A stretch of 64,000 nucleotides of DNA from Macrotis lagotis (Eukaryota; Chordata; Mammalia; Peramelemorphia; Peramelidae), in contig NC_133664.1 in the NCBI RefSeq assembly GCF_037893015.1, forward strand, positions 122,807,887 through 122,871,886, written 5' to 3'. Below the pieces are notes generated by a model. It worked only from the letters and a program-made list of their open reading frames with translations. It made no database searches and had not been told where the DNA came from. Below, piece after piece: positions 24,834 through 35,219 of the stretch (position 1 is its first letter; each line of letters starts with the position of its first letter). A program made the translations under genes and the position numbers.

Positions 24834-25994
24834 TCATTTTTCTATGCAGGAATACATGCAGTTCATCCTCATTAAGTCCCTCATATTTTCCCCCCTCTCC
24901 TCCAATCTCCATGCTTCACCTGAGTCCTGTCTCTGAAGATCAAACCTTCTGTTCAGCTCTGGCCATTCCAAAAGGAACATTTGAAATTCCCCTGGTTCAT
25001 TGAAAGTCCATCTTTTTCCCTGGAAGAGGACATTCAGCCTTGCTGGGTAGTTCATTCTTGGCTGCATTCTAAGCTCTTTTGCCTTCCTGTATATTGTATT
25101 CCAAGCCCTACGAGCTTCCAATGTAGTTGCTGCTAAGTCCTGTGTGATCCTGACTGCTGCTCCATGATATTTGAACTGTGTCCTTCTGGCTGCTTGTAAT
25201 ATTTTCTCTTTGACTTGGGAGTTCTGGAACTTGGCTATAATATTCCTAGGGGTTGGTTTTTTGGGATCTCTTTCTCTGGGGGATCGGTGGATTCTCTCCA
25301 TTTCTATTTTGTCCTCTGCTTCTAGAATATCAGGGCAATTTTCCTGTAGTAATTCTTTGAAAATGATGTCAAGGTTCTTTTCCTGATCATGATTTTCAGG
25401 TATTCCAATGATTTTTAAATTATCTTTCCTAAGTCTGTTTTCCATATCAGTTGTTTTTTCAATGAGATATTTCACATTTTCTTCTAATTTTTCATTTTTT
25501 TGGTTTTGAAGTATTGATTCCTGATTTCTGGTAAATTCATCAATCTCCCTGAATTCTATTCTTTGTCTGAAGGATTTGTTCTCCTCAGAGAGTTTTCTTA
25601 TCTCTTTTTCCATCTGGCCAATTTTGCTTTTTAAAGTATTCTTCTCCTCAATAACTTTTTGAACTGTTTTATCCATTTGACCTAAGCTGGTTTTTAGAAT
25701 GCTATTTTCTTCAGCATTTTGGGGGATTTTCTTGACTAAGCTGTTGACTTCATTTTCATGTTTTTCCTGCATCTCTCTCCTTTCTTTTCCCAGTTTTTCT
25801 TCCAACTCCCTCATTTGATTTTCAAAGTTTTTTTTGATCTCTGTCATAGCCTGAGCCCAATTTCTGTTTTTCTTGGAGTCTTTAGATGCAGGAGCTTGTG
25901 CTTCCTCATCTTCAGACTGAGTATTTTGATCCTTCTTGGGCTCATTTGCAAAATCTTTCTCAATAGTCTTCCTTTTGTTTCTCTGCTTGCTCAT
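24834..25994 (-). CDS. L1-type ORF1 protein of the HAL1 element
   Basis: ORF1p is the RNA-binding chaperone of L1-type retrotransposons. It forms trimers through a coiled coil and packs LINE RNA in cytoplasmic particles. The frame is open for 386 residues from MSKQRNKRKT; the frame runs 19 codons further upstream, but the start at 25994 gives the usual basic N-terminus. Residues about 45-180 are heptad-rich, Lys/Glu-rich coiled coil (KLGKERREMQEKHENEV). The RRM-like domain follows from about residue 205 (LRKDNLKIIGIPENHDQEKN), including PTPRNIIAKFQNSQVKEKIL. The C-terminal domain carries AATTLEARRAWNTIYRKAKE and RMNYPARLNVLFQGKRWTF, as in human ORF1p. No stop or frame break is visible. Length is above the human 338 residues. 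Any host role is unknown. Confidence 0.92.
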   Translation of the reverse strand: MSKQRNKRKTIEKDFANEPKKDQNTQSEDEEAQAPASKDSKKNRNWAQAMTEIKKNFENQMRELEEKLGKERREMQEKHENEVNSLVKKIPQNAEENSILKTSLGQMDKTVQKVIEEKNTLKSKIGQMEKEIRKLSEENKSFRQRIEFREIDEFTRNQESILQNQKNEKLEENVKYLIEKTTDMENRLRKDNLKIIGIPENHDQEKNLDIIFKELLQENCPDILEAEDKIEMERIHRSPRERDPKKPTPRNIIAKFQNSQVKEKILQAARRTQFKYHGAAVRITQDLAATTLEARRAWNTIYRKAKELRMQPRMNYPARLNVLFQGKRWTFNEPGEFQMFLLEWPELNRRFDLQRQDSGEAWRLEERGENMRDLMRMNCMYSCIEK

Positions 25995-26712
25995 TTTCCC
26001 AGCCTGGGCATGGTTTGGGGTGCTTCCTGAGCTTTTGGGACACTCCCACAAGGGAGTGAGGCTCTGTCCTCCCTCCTGGTCTGTGAATGACCATAAGCGC
26101 CCCCCTCTGCCACGGGGCTGAGGTGGGGGGGCTCTGCTGATCTATGGGGGGGCTTAGACTGCGATCAGGATCTGAATGTGGTCAGAGCCCCAGAGTCCTG
26201 TTCCAGGGGCAGAGCACAGAGCTCTGCAGTCTCTCTCTCTTCACTCCCCTCCCTCAGCTCAATGGGCTCATGCCCTGGGAGCTCCTGCTTACTGGCACCT
26301 GCTTCTGTTTCTGGCTCTGGGCTGTAGAAAGACCAAGCTGCTCCCTGTGTGCCCCAAGGGCTGGGCTCCACATGCTCGCTCTGGCAGAGGTCCCCCGCTG
26401 TTCCCCCACTTTGTGTCTGGTGCTCCTCAGGGTGCAGCTCAGGAGACTCCCCAGCTGCTGTGAGCTGAGACTCCCAGAGTCCTGGGGCTGCCTCCGGGAG
26501 GCTGAAGTTCTTTCGCTCTGGCGGGCCACCCCTCTGGTGGGCCGCCCCTCCGACCGCGGGGAGCAGAGCCTTTCTGCTCTTTTCCAGGTTACCTTGAGTA
26601 GGAGAACTGCCTCACTGGGTCCCTTTGTGGGTTCTGTCTCTCGAAAGTTTAGTTAGAGTCCTTAGCTGATGAGTTTTATCAGGGAGCTCCTAATACTTGA
26701 TCCCTTCTTGTC

Positions 26713-26721
26713 GCCATCTTG
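26713..26721 (-). promoter_or_regulatory. YY1-type motif at the HAL1 5' end
   Basis: CAAGATGGC on the minus strand, about 15-23 bases from the element's first base. Human L1 has a YY1 site with the same core at nearly the same distance, where it sets accurate transcription start. Binding here is inferred. Confidence 0.55.
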
Positions 26722-26746
26722 GCTCTGCTCCCCCCCAAAATTATTT

Positions 26747-27718
26747 TTCTTTAGAATATTATCCATGTATAATATTCCCCTAATTCTGCTCACTTCACTC
26801 TGCATCAGTTCTTAGAGGTCTTCTCAGTTTCTTCTGAAACTATTCATTTTGTAATTTCTTATGATATGATAATATTCTATTACATCAATTTACCATAGTT
26901 TGGTTAGCTAATTGCCCTAATAGGTGAGCACTTCCTTAGTTTCCAATTTAGAGCTTCTATGAAAAGATCTGTTACAAATATTTTTGCACATAGAAATTAT
27001 TTTTTCTTTTCTTTTATTTCTTTAGGAGATCACTCTAAGTTTGTATGTGTATATGGGGGAGGGGGATAGTATAGTCAGATGTTTACTTTAAGAAAATCAC
27101 TTTGGCGGTCATGTGGAATATGAGTTGGAATGAAGAGAGAATTAAGGCAAGGAGACCAGTTAAAAGGCTTTTGAAGTAGTTCAGGCTAGAGGTGATGAGG
27201 GCCTAAATTAAGGTGGTAGTTGTGTGAGTGAAGAGAAAGGAATGTATAAGACATATTGTATAAAGATAGGAACACAAAATTGGGCACATATTGGGAATGT
27301 GGAGTAAATTAGAGTAAGAAGTTGAGGGTGATAGAGATTGCAAGCCTGGATGACTGGGAAGATGTTGATAGTTATTCTAGAGTTCAGAAAAGGGGAGATC
27401 TGAGAGGAAAGATAAATAGGGAAATAACTATTTCACAAAGTTGTGATGAGTAGATGATACAGTATATGTGAAGTATTAGATGATAAATTTAGCCATTATT
27501 TATTATAATACTAGTCTTCCTGTCCTTCAATTAGCAGGATATGATGCTTCTATTATTCTAGTATATCATTTCCTAGACTGACTTATGCAAAAGGATGTCT
27601 ATAAATTTTCTATATCACTACAGGCCCAATCCTAAAGCAAGACATAGCCCAGTCTTCCCTCCCCACATTCCTGATCCTCACATCTGCTTTTCTTTAGTCA
27701 GGCAAGTCATCCCAGGTC
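26747..27718. other. PAX4 upstream flank: old L1 piece and unassigned ancient repeat
   Basis: 26747-27040 is an old minus-strand L1 fragment (cttcactctgcatcagttct, ttaccatagtttgg). 27090-27410 is an ancient dispersed repeat also seen at about 43710-44560 and 45890-47080 (core aagaagttgagggtgatag). 27470-27718 is single-copy and probably contains the proximal PAX4 promoter. It has no TATA box I would defend. Confidence 0.5.
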
Positions 27719-30700
27719 ATGCAACAAAACGGTAAGAGAAACTCTGAGAAAGCTAAAGTGGGGGAGGGGTGACTGATCCATTTAGGACTTTACCTCTCCT
27801 AACTCTGACTCCTCAACCCTTTTCTGATGTGCTGAGGAACAACACTCTCCCCTAGGATCCCATTATTTCACCACCACCCCTAGATCTGAAAGTAAAGTAT
27901 GATTGGATGGGAAAAATTGACCCCCTCAACTATGCTCTGGGGAGAAGGAAGTGGTACCTTTGAGAGGCTCTGAAGACTAGAGTAGAAATCTGGCCCCCGA
28001 GAATGGAACCCCATCTAGCTTAGGACAACTCCTGAGGTATGCTTTCCTAGAGGGTATCCTACTGAAGAGGGATAGAAAGCGGGTCTCTATTTGTATGATA
28101 CCTTTTGCTTCTTCCCAGGGATCAGTAGTGTGAATCAGCTAGGAGGGATCTTTGTGAATGGGCGACCTCTGCCCCAGGGTACTCGGCAGCAGATTGTGAA
28201 GCTGGCAGTCAGTGGAGTTCGGCCCTGTGACATCTCCAGAAGCCTTAAGGTAGAAGTTGGAGGTGGGGAGGGTAAAGTAAGTGCCAACCGAGAGTTGGGT
28301 TCTGGTGAACAGGTAACTCAATAGCACACTGACCTTAGTTTTAGTTTCTATAAAGTATTGTTGGAAGATCCTCCTTGAGGTATCTGCTCAAAAGCAAGAC
28401 TGTCCTCTAGAGAATTCTCTTGTTTTTGATTCTTGGAGTCTTATTTTTGCCTGAGAGGCTTCCTCTGAAAAGGCAATTTCTTCTTCCACTCTGTGTATCT
28501 CTCCATTCTCCCATTCCACTAGGTAACTAATGGCTGTGTGAGCAAGATTCTAGGGAGATACTACCGCACAGGTACCCTGGAACCCAAGATCATTGGGGGA
28601 AGCAAACCTCGCCTAGCTACACCCCCTGTGGTAGCTCGTATTGCCCAGCTCAAGGGTGAGTGTCCAGCTATCTTTGCCTGGGAAATCCGTCACCAGTTAT
28701 GTGCTGAAGGGCTCTGCACCAAAGACAGGACACCCAGCGTGAGTATTTGTCTCTACCAAATCAGAAAAGCTGAGCAGGAACTCATTTCTGAAAAAACAAT
28801 GTGGAGTGCACTGAGGGAAATGAGTCAAGTTCTCTGAGTTCTAGCGGGACTTAGAATTTAATCACCTGAAAGAGGTGAACAAGATAGTAGTGAGAAGGAG
28901 AAAAGAAAGTCTCAGGAGAGGGAGTAGAAAGAAGACTGCTCCTATTTGGTAGACATGAAGAATGAGACTGCTAACAGGGGAAGGGATGGGAGGATACTGA
29001 GTATGATGGGAGACAAAAGAAGAGTCTGGACTTTAGAGCTGTAGCCACCAAGGATAGCCCCAGAGCTAGTCCTCTACATCAATCTTACCCAGGTCTCCTC
29101 CATCAATCGCATTCTGAGGGCTTTACAAGAGGACAAGAGGCTTCCCTGGGCCCAATTCACACTGCCAGGTGGGAAATGGAGCAATGCATGGGAATGTCAG
29201 GGAAGGAGGAAAACAGGTAGGAGAAAGCTAATTTGTTTCCTCCTGGTCTCCTTAGACTGTAGAACCAGAGCCATGTTCCAGGATCTATCACCTGAAAACT
29301 GGTGCAATCCCATAACTGGATACACTTCTGTCCTTCCTCTGTCTGGATCTCTATGGGCAGAATCCATTTGTGTTTCATTACCCCTAGCTCAGTTTCTCTT
29401 CAATAGCTTTCTCTTCAGCTCCTGACACTGCCCCAGGGCTTTTGAGATGCTAGAGATCCTATTGCCAAATACAAATAATCAGCCACTCCCCTCTCCCTGC
29501 AGATTTCCCTGCTCAAGGTGTCTCCTCTCCTCACAGTGGGTCTGAGGTAGCCCAGGGGGCCAAGTCAGGCACCCGCCAGCGAAACCGAACCATTTTCTCC
29601 CCATATCAGGCTGCTACACTGGAAAAAGGTGCTGGGTCCAGGAAGGGGAAGGGAGAGGGCTGAGTATTTCCAAACACAGTGGCAGTTCTGCCCAGCAGGC
29701 ACACAATCTTCTTTTGACAAAGAGGGTGGGAACAGGGATGGGAACAAAGGAGTGGTGAGATGAAGACACTCAAGTCACTAATCACTAAGAGAAGTTAGAG
29801 GGTGAACTTGCTTTGGGGAGCAAGATAGTTGCACAATACATCCTCCTCAGAATTGGAATTAAGGACAGGAGTCTATTACCCTCTTGTACTGTGTCTCTCA
29901 TGCCCTCATTCTGTGGGTCTTCTGACAGAGTTCCAGAGGGTCCAGTATCCTGATCCAGCCACACGGGGAAAGCTAGCTGCTGCCACCTCTCTGCCTGAGG
30001 GTACGGTGAAGGTGAGATATTAAAAAAAATAGCAGAGTGCTGAAGGAAGCTCTCATTCCAAGGAGAGAAAGGGATGGGGAGAGGGACTAGTGTGGGAATG
30101 TGGGGAGAAAGCAAGGATTTGGCAGTAGCTTTCTGATCCCATTCTAATTTCAGATTTGGTTTTCTAATCGAAGAGCCAAATGGCGAAGGGAAGAGAAATT
30201 GAAGTGGGAAACTCAATTCCCAGGTGATTGCCCCTTGATTCTCAACCCACCAGTCATGCTAAGCCCACAGTCCCCTACTCATCATTCTTCCTGCCGTGCA
30301 GTCCACCCATGCCCTTTCCCTCAGCTTTCTCACCACTCCCCTCTTCTCCTATGAGTCAAGGAAAATTAGTCCCCACCCTTGCCTTACTCACCTGCTCTTC
30401 CCAGCTCCATGTTCCGAGCCAATCTGGCCCAATTTTGGAGCTGCTTCCCAGAGTTTGACCTCACAAGATACTGCAAAATGGATCACTTCTGCACAGGTAC
30501 CAAAAAACAGATTGAGGATTGTGGGGCTGGTCCAGGGGCTCTCTCAGGCCATCCCCTAATTTGTTTTAGGGAGGACTAAAGGATCATTCTAGCCTTCCTG
30601 GTGGAGTAATGATTCTGATTTCTCCCAAGGACCACTGATAAGGAGGAGCAGAAAGATAGATACTCTCCCCTCTTCTTCTTTTCTTCCCTTGCAGCCCCCA

Positions 30701-31313
30701 ACCAGCCTTCCCATGCCTCTTCTTACTTCTGAGCCCTCAGAACCACATCACTATCAACTGTGCTTGGGGAAAGCTTTAGGAAGGTGTATGAGCAATGCCC
30801 TACCCAGTGTCTGCCAAGAATTGTGTGGTGGTAAGAATCCAGTGTTGCCTTAATTCATGAAGAGGGAGGGGTTGACCTTCCCTGCTCCACTGGCAGATAA
30901 GACTCACAAACTGGGGTCAAAATGGAATCTGAATCCAGCTTTAGATCACTCTTTCCCTTGAAGGGCACAAAATTGGGGAGGGAGCAGCATCCTCATGATG
31001 CTCTTTCTGAACACCTAATTTCAGCAGCAGGATATTGAGGATAGGGCTTAGTAGACAGAAATGTTTTTAAGTTTTGAATTCAGCAATGAGGTATCTCAGC
31101 TCTATGAGGGGGATTGAGAAGGACAAGACTCACCCTTCTCTCTTTGTCACTACAGGACAAATACCCATTGGAGCCTCATATTCTGGATATAGCACACCTT
31201 TGTCAACAATGCCCTTTCCTGTTTTGGATACTTGGTCCTTCTTTCCATCATCCCTTCCCCCTGTTTTCATGTCTTTCACTCCGTCTACCACTGCTAATTC
31301 CCTCCCACTCTAA
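27719..31313 (+). CDS. PAX4: PAX4, paired-box and homeodomain transcription factor, 10 coding exons
   Basis: PAX4 is a nuclear repressor needed for beta- and delta-cell formation in the pancreatic islet. Coding exons: 27719-27731, 28119-28249, 28523-28738, 29093-29168, 29503-29628, 29929-30011, 30154-30223, 30405-30496, 30695-30830 and 31156-31313. All joins keep frame and use GT-AG, giving about 366 residues (human about 343-350). The start [14 protein letters not shown] matches the mouse form [14 protein letters not shown]. The paired domain spans about residues 7-133 ([47 protein letters not shown]). No octapeptide is seen, as expected for PAX4. The homeodomain spans about 170-229 ([20 protein letters not shown]; helix 3 [12 protein letters not shown] with Ser at homeodomain position 50). 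The C-terminal part is conserved only in patches (AASQSLT, HYQLC) and ends in TANSLPL. The exon 8 acceptor is ambiguous: 30405 has the better pyrimidine tract, 30441 fits the mammalian protein better; both keep frame. Confidence 0.95.
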
Positions 31314-31430
31314 GAACTGGAGTGGAATAGAAAATATTATGGTATGGGAGAAAGAATATCATGTTGGAAGTTAAGAAATCTGGATTCTAATCTTAACCTT
31401 GCATTCATTAATTGTGTTACTTTAACTATC
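31314..31430 (+). other. PAX4: PAX4 3' UTR start
   Basis: About 115 single-copy bases follow the TAA stop and contain no AATAAA or ATTAAA. The next AATAAA hexamers in the sense direction lie inside the neighbouring L1 fragment (about 32212 and 32290). Confidence 0.5.
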
Positions 31431-31874
31431 TACCAAGGGGAAAATTGCTCCAAATCACTACTCAACAGAGAAATGCAAATTATAACAACTTTGAGGTATC
31501 ATCTAATACTCATCAGATTGGCAAAGTTGACAAAAAAAGAAAATGATAAACACTGGAGGGGTTATGGGAAAACATGTACATTAAAGCTGTTGGTGGAACT
31601 GGGAACTGGTCCAGTCATTTTGGAAAGCAGTTTAGAACTTTGCCTCTAGAACTATTAAACTATGCAAACCCTTTGACCAAGTGATATTGCTACTAGGTTT
31701 ATGCTCTGAAGATATCAAAGGAAGAGGAAAAAGGAACCATATGAACAAACATGTACATATAGTCTTTTCATAATGGCATGGGACATCAATTAGAATGATA
31801 AAAAAAATATTATAAATGTGATGGAATACTACTGTGTTGTAAGAAATGATGGAGGGATTTTAGAGAAACCCAGA

Positions 31875-31924
<50 letters not shown>

Positions 31925-32310
31925 CATATATATATGTATGTATCTATCTATATATGTATATATATATCTGTATTTGCAAAGAAATATGAAAAACTTATAC
32001 ATTTTGATCAATTCAATGAACAATCACAGATACAAGTTGAAACTTGCTACCCACCTTCAGATAGAGAGGGGATTCTGAGTATTAATTAAAGCACATTTTC
32101 TCTTTTCTTTCCATTTTCTTTCTTTCCTTTCTCCTTTCCTTTCCTCTTTCATTGTCTTTCTTTTTTAAGACATGACTAATGCAAATGTTGGTTTGCTTTA
32201 CTTCATGTATTTATAATAAATTTTGCTTTTCTTACTTTCTCAGTGGGTGGATAAGGGGAAGTAGTAGGGATAGAATTAGGAACTAAAAATAAAATAAAGC
32301 TGAATTTTAA
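31431..32310 (+). mobile_element. Old L1 fragment, sense to PAX4
   Basis: ORF2 C-terminal region and 3' end: cactactcaacagagaaatg, ttggaaagcagtttagaac, aatactactgtgttgtaaga, and a tail with aaataaaataaagctg. Interrupted by a TA-rich tract (31878-31965). Coding frames are lost. Confidence 0.8.
31878..31965. repeat. (TA)n-rich tract
   Basis: TA and TATG units within the L1 fragment. Confidence 0.9.
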
Positions 32311-33887
32311 AAAATTTGTTATCTTGCAAGAATCATATCTTTGATCCTCAGATTCCTCATCAATAAAATAATCATTTTCTTAGGAATCTAGGTGAAAGAG
32401 TATGTTAATACTAAGGCATATCTTTCTTCTCCATGAGTTCATATAATTCAACCCATGAAAATGTCATCTTTAAATATTTGCTTCTCTTTCTCCAGCTTCA
32501 TTAGCTCAGTTGATGTTCAAACAACTTGTCCAACAGTTTAAGCAATCTCCTTAATGCTCAGGGTCGTCTTTCTTAGTTCATCTGCAATTGAAGACTAGGG
32601 AAGGTTCATCTACTTTTCAAAGATGGAGTTGGTGAGATTCCCATCCTAAGATAAAATTCTTTTGTTTTTTAATAGGCAGCTGATGAAAAACTTGTTACTA
32701 CTTTCATTTTTCTGGAATGGGAACATGGTGAGAATACAATGCATGTGTGAGTGAGTGTGTGTGTGTGTGTGTATGTTTATATATGCTGGCCTGTCATGGG
32801 TATGACAGGGGCATTTAGGAGATAACATCTCTCCATCCTTGACCCTCACTGAAATCAGGGAATAACCCCAGGTTCTGGGTTCAACTCAGTTTCTCTTTCC
32901 TTTTATAATAGTAAATATTAAATAGTAAATCACTTTTTTGATAAAGTTCTCCACAATTTGAGACACTGTGCAAAGAGCAGAGGATACCAAGATGAAGAAG
33001 CAACAGTCCTTGATCACTCTGATAGGGGGGAGAGAAAGGTCCCCTATTCCTTGTAAGAAATGGCTTTTGGGTCTTACTGGAAGGTCCCAATTTTGTCTCC
33101 TCAATCTTGAAGAACCATCTTTGCTCCCATTTGAAATATTCTCCCCATCACTAGGGAAAGAAGAAAATGGAAAAGGAAGGAAGAACATGGTCTTTCAAGA
33201 TAGACAAATTTATTTACAAATTCTTCCCTCTGTGATATAGCTTTGGGAATTTATACTTTCTTTTCAATTGAATTCCATCTTTTGGACTTTAAGCATTGAT
33301 CCAAAAGGGTGCTTTTAGGAAGATCCTTTCACATTCCCACATACCAAGAAAAGGAAAAGAGTAATCCATGGTATATGCAGAAAATAATTATCCTTTTTTC
33401 TCCTTGTCCATGACTTTATTTAGGGTCATAGGGATGTTGCTGAAGCTGGCTCAAAATTTCTTGGTATCTACAAAATCTATAAAAAATTAGAACTTGATTT
33501 ATTATTTTGCTAAATGTCTAGGCTTAAGTGATAGAGAAAGTATTATTGGTGCAGACTAAACTTATAAATATGTCATGGTATATTTATTTTTGGAGAGCCA
33601 GTTGTTAAGTATTAATCAGTATATTTCTGAGTCTCTGACACCATTGTCAAATTGCAAGAACAGTTTAGGGAAATAGGTGGTAGAGTCATAATCACTACAG
33701 AAAAGTTCAAGGGCTAGAAGAGATATTCACTTCATCTCTTGTATCCCTTCATTTATACAATAAGCATTTATTATGGCCGACCAAGTACTGGCCACTGTAC
33801 TAAGGACTAGAGATACAAATCAGAAAGACAGTCCCTGCTCCCAAGAGGTTTGGGGGCAGGCTATACACAAAAGGAAGTTGAAAAGGG

Positions 33888-33953
<66 letters not shown>

Positions 33954-34599
33954 GTTGCTCAAAGGGATACCCATGAGAAGAGAACATGATATTCTTAGAA
34001 AGTGTAGAGGATGTGTTGAATAACAAAGCTGAATATATCTCTGTGATGAGATTTCAGGTGATGAGTTTGTACTGGAGAAAGTACAATGTTTTTGGAGACA
34101 AAAACTCAACAGGCAAGACTACACTTATCATCCCATTGTAAACTAGTTTTCCAAGAAGAAAAAAACAATCCAGGAAAGGAGCTACTAAATTCCTATTTTG
34201 CTTCTATCTTTTCTCTGTCTAGGAGAATGATTTACTAGCAGGAAGATCTACCAGAAAAACAAATGCAATTGAGAAAAAATTTAAGCTTCAAAGAGATGGA
34301 AATAGTAAGAGAAAGACTTACACTTCAGGGTGCTAAAAATAGCTTATGGAGCTGATCATTGTACTATTAATCATCTATCACTGAAGTATTAATAATCTTT
34401 GACCAGTTGTGAACAATTGAATAGAAACTGGAAGATGGAAGAAAGACATATATTGAATTAATATTTTCTAAAGAGGAAGGACATAGATTATTAAATACAA
34501 ATTCATGAATTCAATATTCATTTTAGGTAAAATTTTAAATGAAAAAAAGAAAAAAGTAAATTAGGTTCTGCAAAAACAATATTAAACTAACCTAATTTT
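32311..34599. other. Gene-free DNA
   Basis: No exon recognised. A SINE/L2-like piece lies at 33735-33880 (aataagcatttattatgg, ctaaggactagagatac). Otherwise unassigned AT-rich sequence. Confidence 0.4.
33889..33955. repeat. (TG)n microsatellite
   Basis: About 33 units with one TTTG interruption. Confidence 0.95.
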
Positions 34600-34811
34600 C
34601 CCTGTCAGTATGGCTACTAAACTGATAGGTCAGGACAATGTTATAGACATGTTCTTGGGAAAATATCATGGATAACTACTTGGATTACAATAATAAATTA
34701 GATATAATTTTTATGTGGACAGACCAGAGAGGTGTAAACTACATGATACTGTATATACATATTAGGTAGATTCATAAATAATTAAAAGGCCATATTTCAA
34801 AATCAATGTCA

Positions 34812-34915
34812 TATGGCAGTAGTTCTCAGAATGTGGTCCTTTGGAAATCCCCAAAACCCATTTGAAAGAGTGAAAGAGAGTCCTGAGATCAAAAAATTTG
34901 AGAACCATTAGTTGA
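34812..34915. mobile_element. Small hAT-type MITE
   Basis: About 100 bases between inverted ends: CAGTAGTTCTCA at the left and TGAGAACCATTAG at the right. The ends resemble the terminal repeats of mammalian hAT elements. No flanking 8-base duplication is clear. Confidence 0.5.
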
Positions 34916-35183
34916 GGGAAAAACATAAAGCCAGAGTGAGACCCCTAGTGGTGTTCCATCAAAGATCTCAGTCCTGTGTACTGTTTTATAAAAACACTTT
35001 ATCAATAGTTTGAAGAGAAATTACATTCTCATCACCACATTTATAGATTATAGACAGTTGGGAGGGATAGCTAATTTACTTGGTGATGGAATCAGAATGC
35101 AAGATGATCCTGACAGGCTAGAGTGAGGTTCATATTTGACAAGATAGAATTTAATAGGGATTGTAAATCCTTGTATTTGTATT

Positions 35184-35185
<2 letters not shown>

Positions 35186-35216
<31 letters not shown>
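35186..35216. repeat. (CA)n microsatellite
   Basis: About 15 units. Confidence 0.93.

Positions 35217-35219
<3 letters not shown>

Larger units (their letters stand above)
23549..26735 (-). mobile_element. HAL1 (half-L1) LINE, apparently full length, ORF1 only
   Basis: A 3.2 kb minus-strand element bounded by a target-site duplication CAAAATTATT (23539-23548 and 26736-26745). Parts in order: a GC-rich 5' UTR of about 740 bases beginning in a G run and AGCAGAGCCAAGATGGCGAC; one intact ORF1 (25994-24834); and a 3' region of about 1.3 kb that is purine-rich on the sense strand and ends in an A-rich tail with AATAAA. No ORF2 endonuclease or reverse transcriptase is present, and there is no room for one. 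HAL1 elements are known ORF1-only L1 derivatives that need an L1 ORF2 in trans. The 3' end differs from the autonomous L1 tails at 12705 and 50161. Three SINE-like modules sit antisense in the 3' part. It inserted next to an older L1 piece (26747-27040). Confidence 0.88.

Noticed and set aside
26144-26656. 170-codon plus-strand frame, leucine- and cysteine-rich
   Set aside because: It is antisense to the GC-rich 5' UTR of the HAL1 element.
28738-28837. Read-through of PAX4 exon 3 into the intron as an alternative C-terminus
   Set aside because: A strong GTGAGT donor follows the exon and the next exon restores the conserved paired domain; the extension has no known relative.
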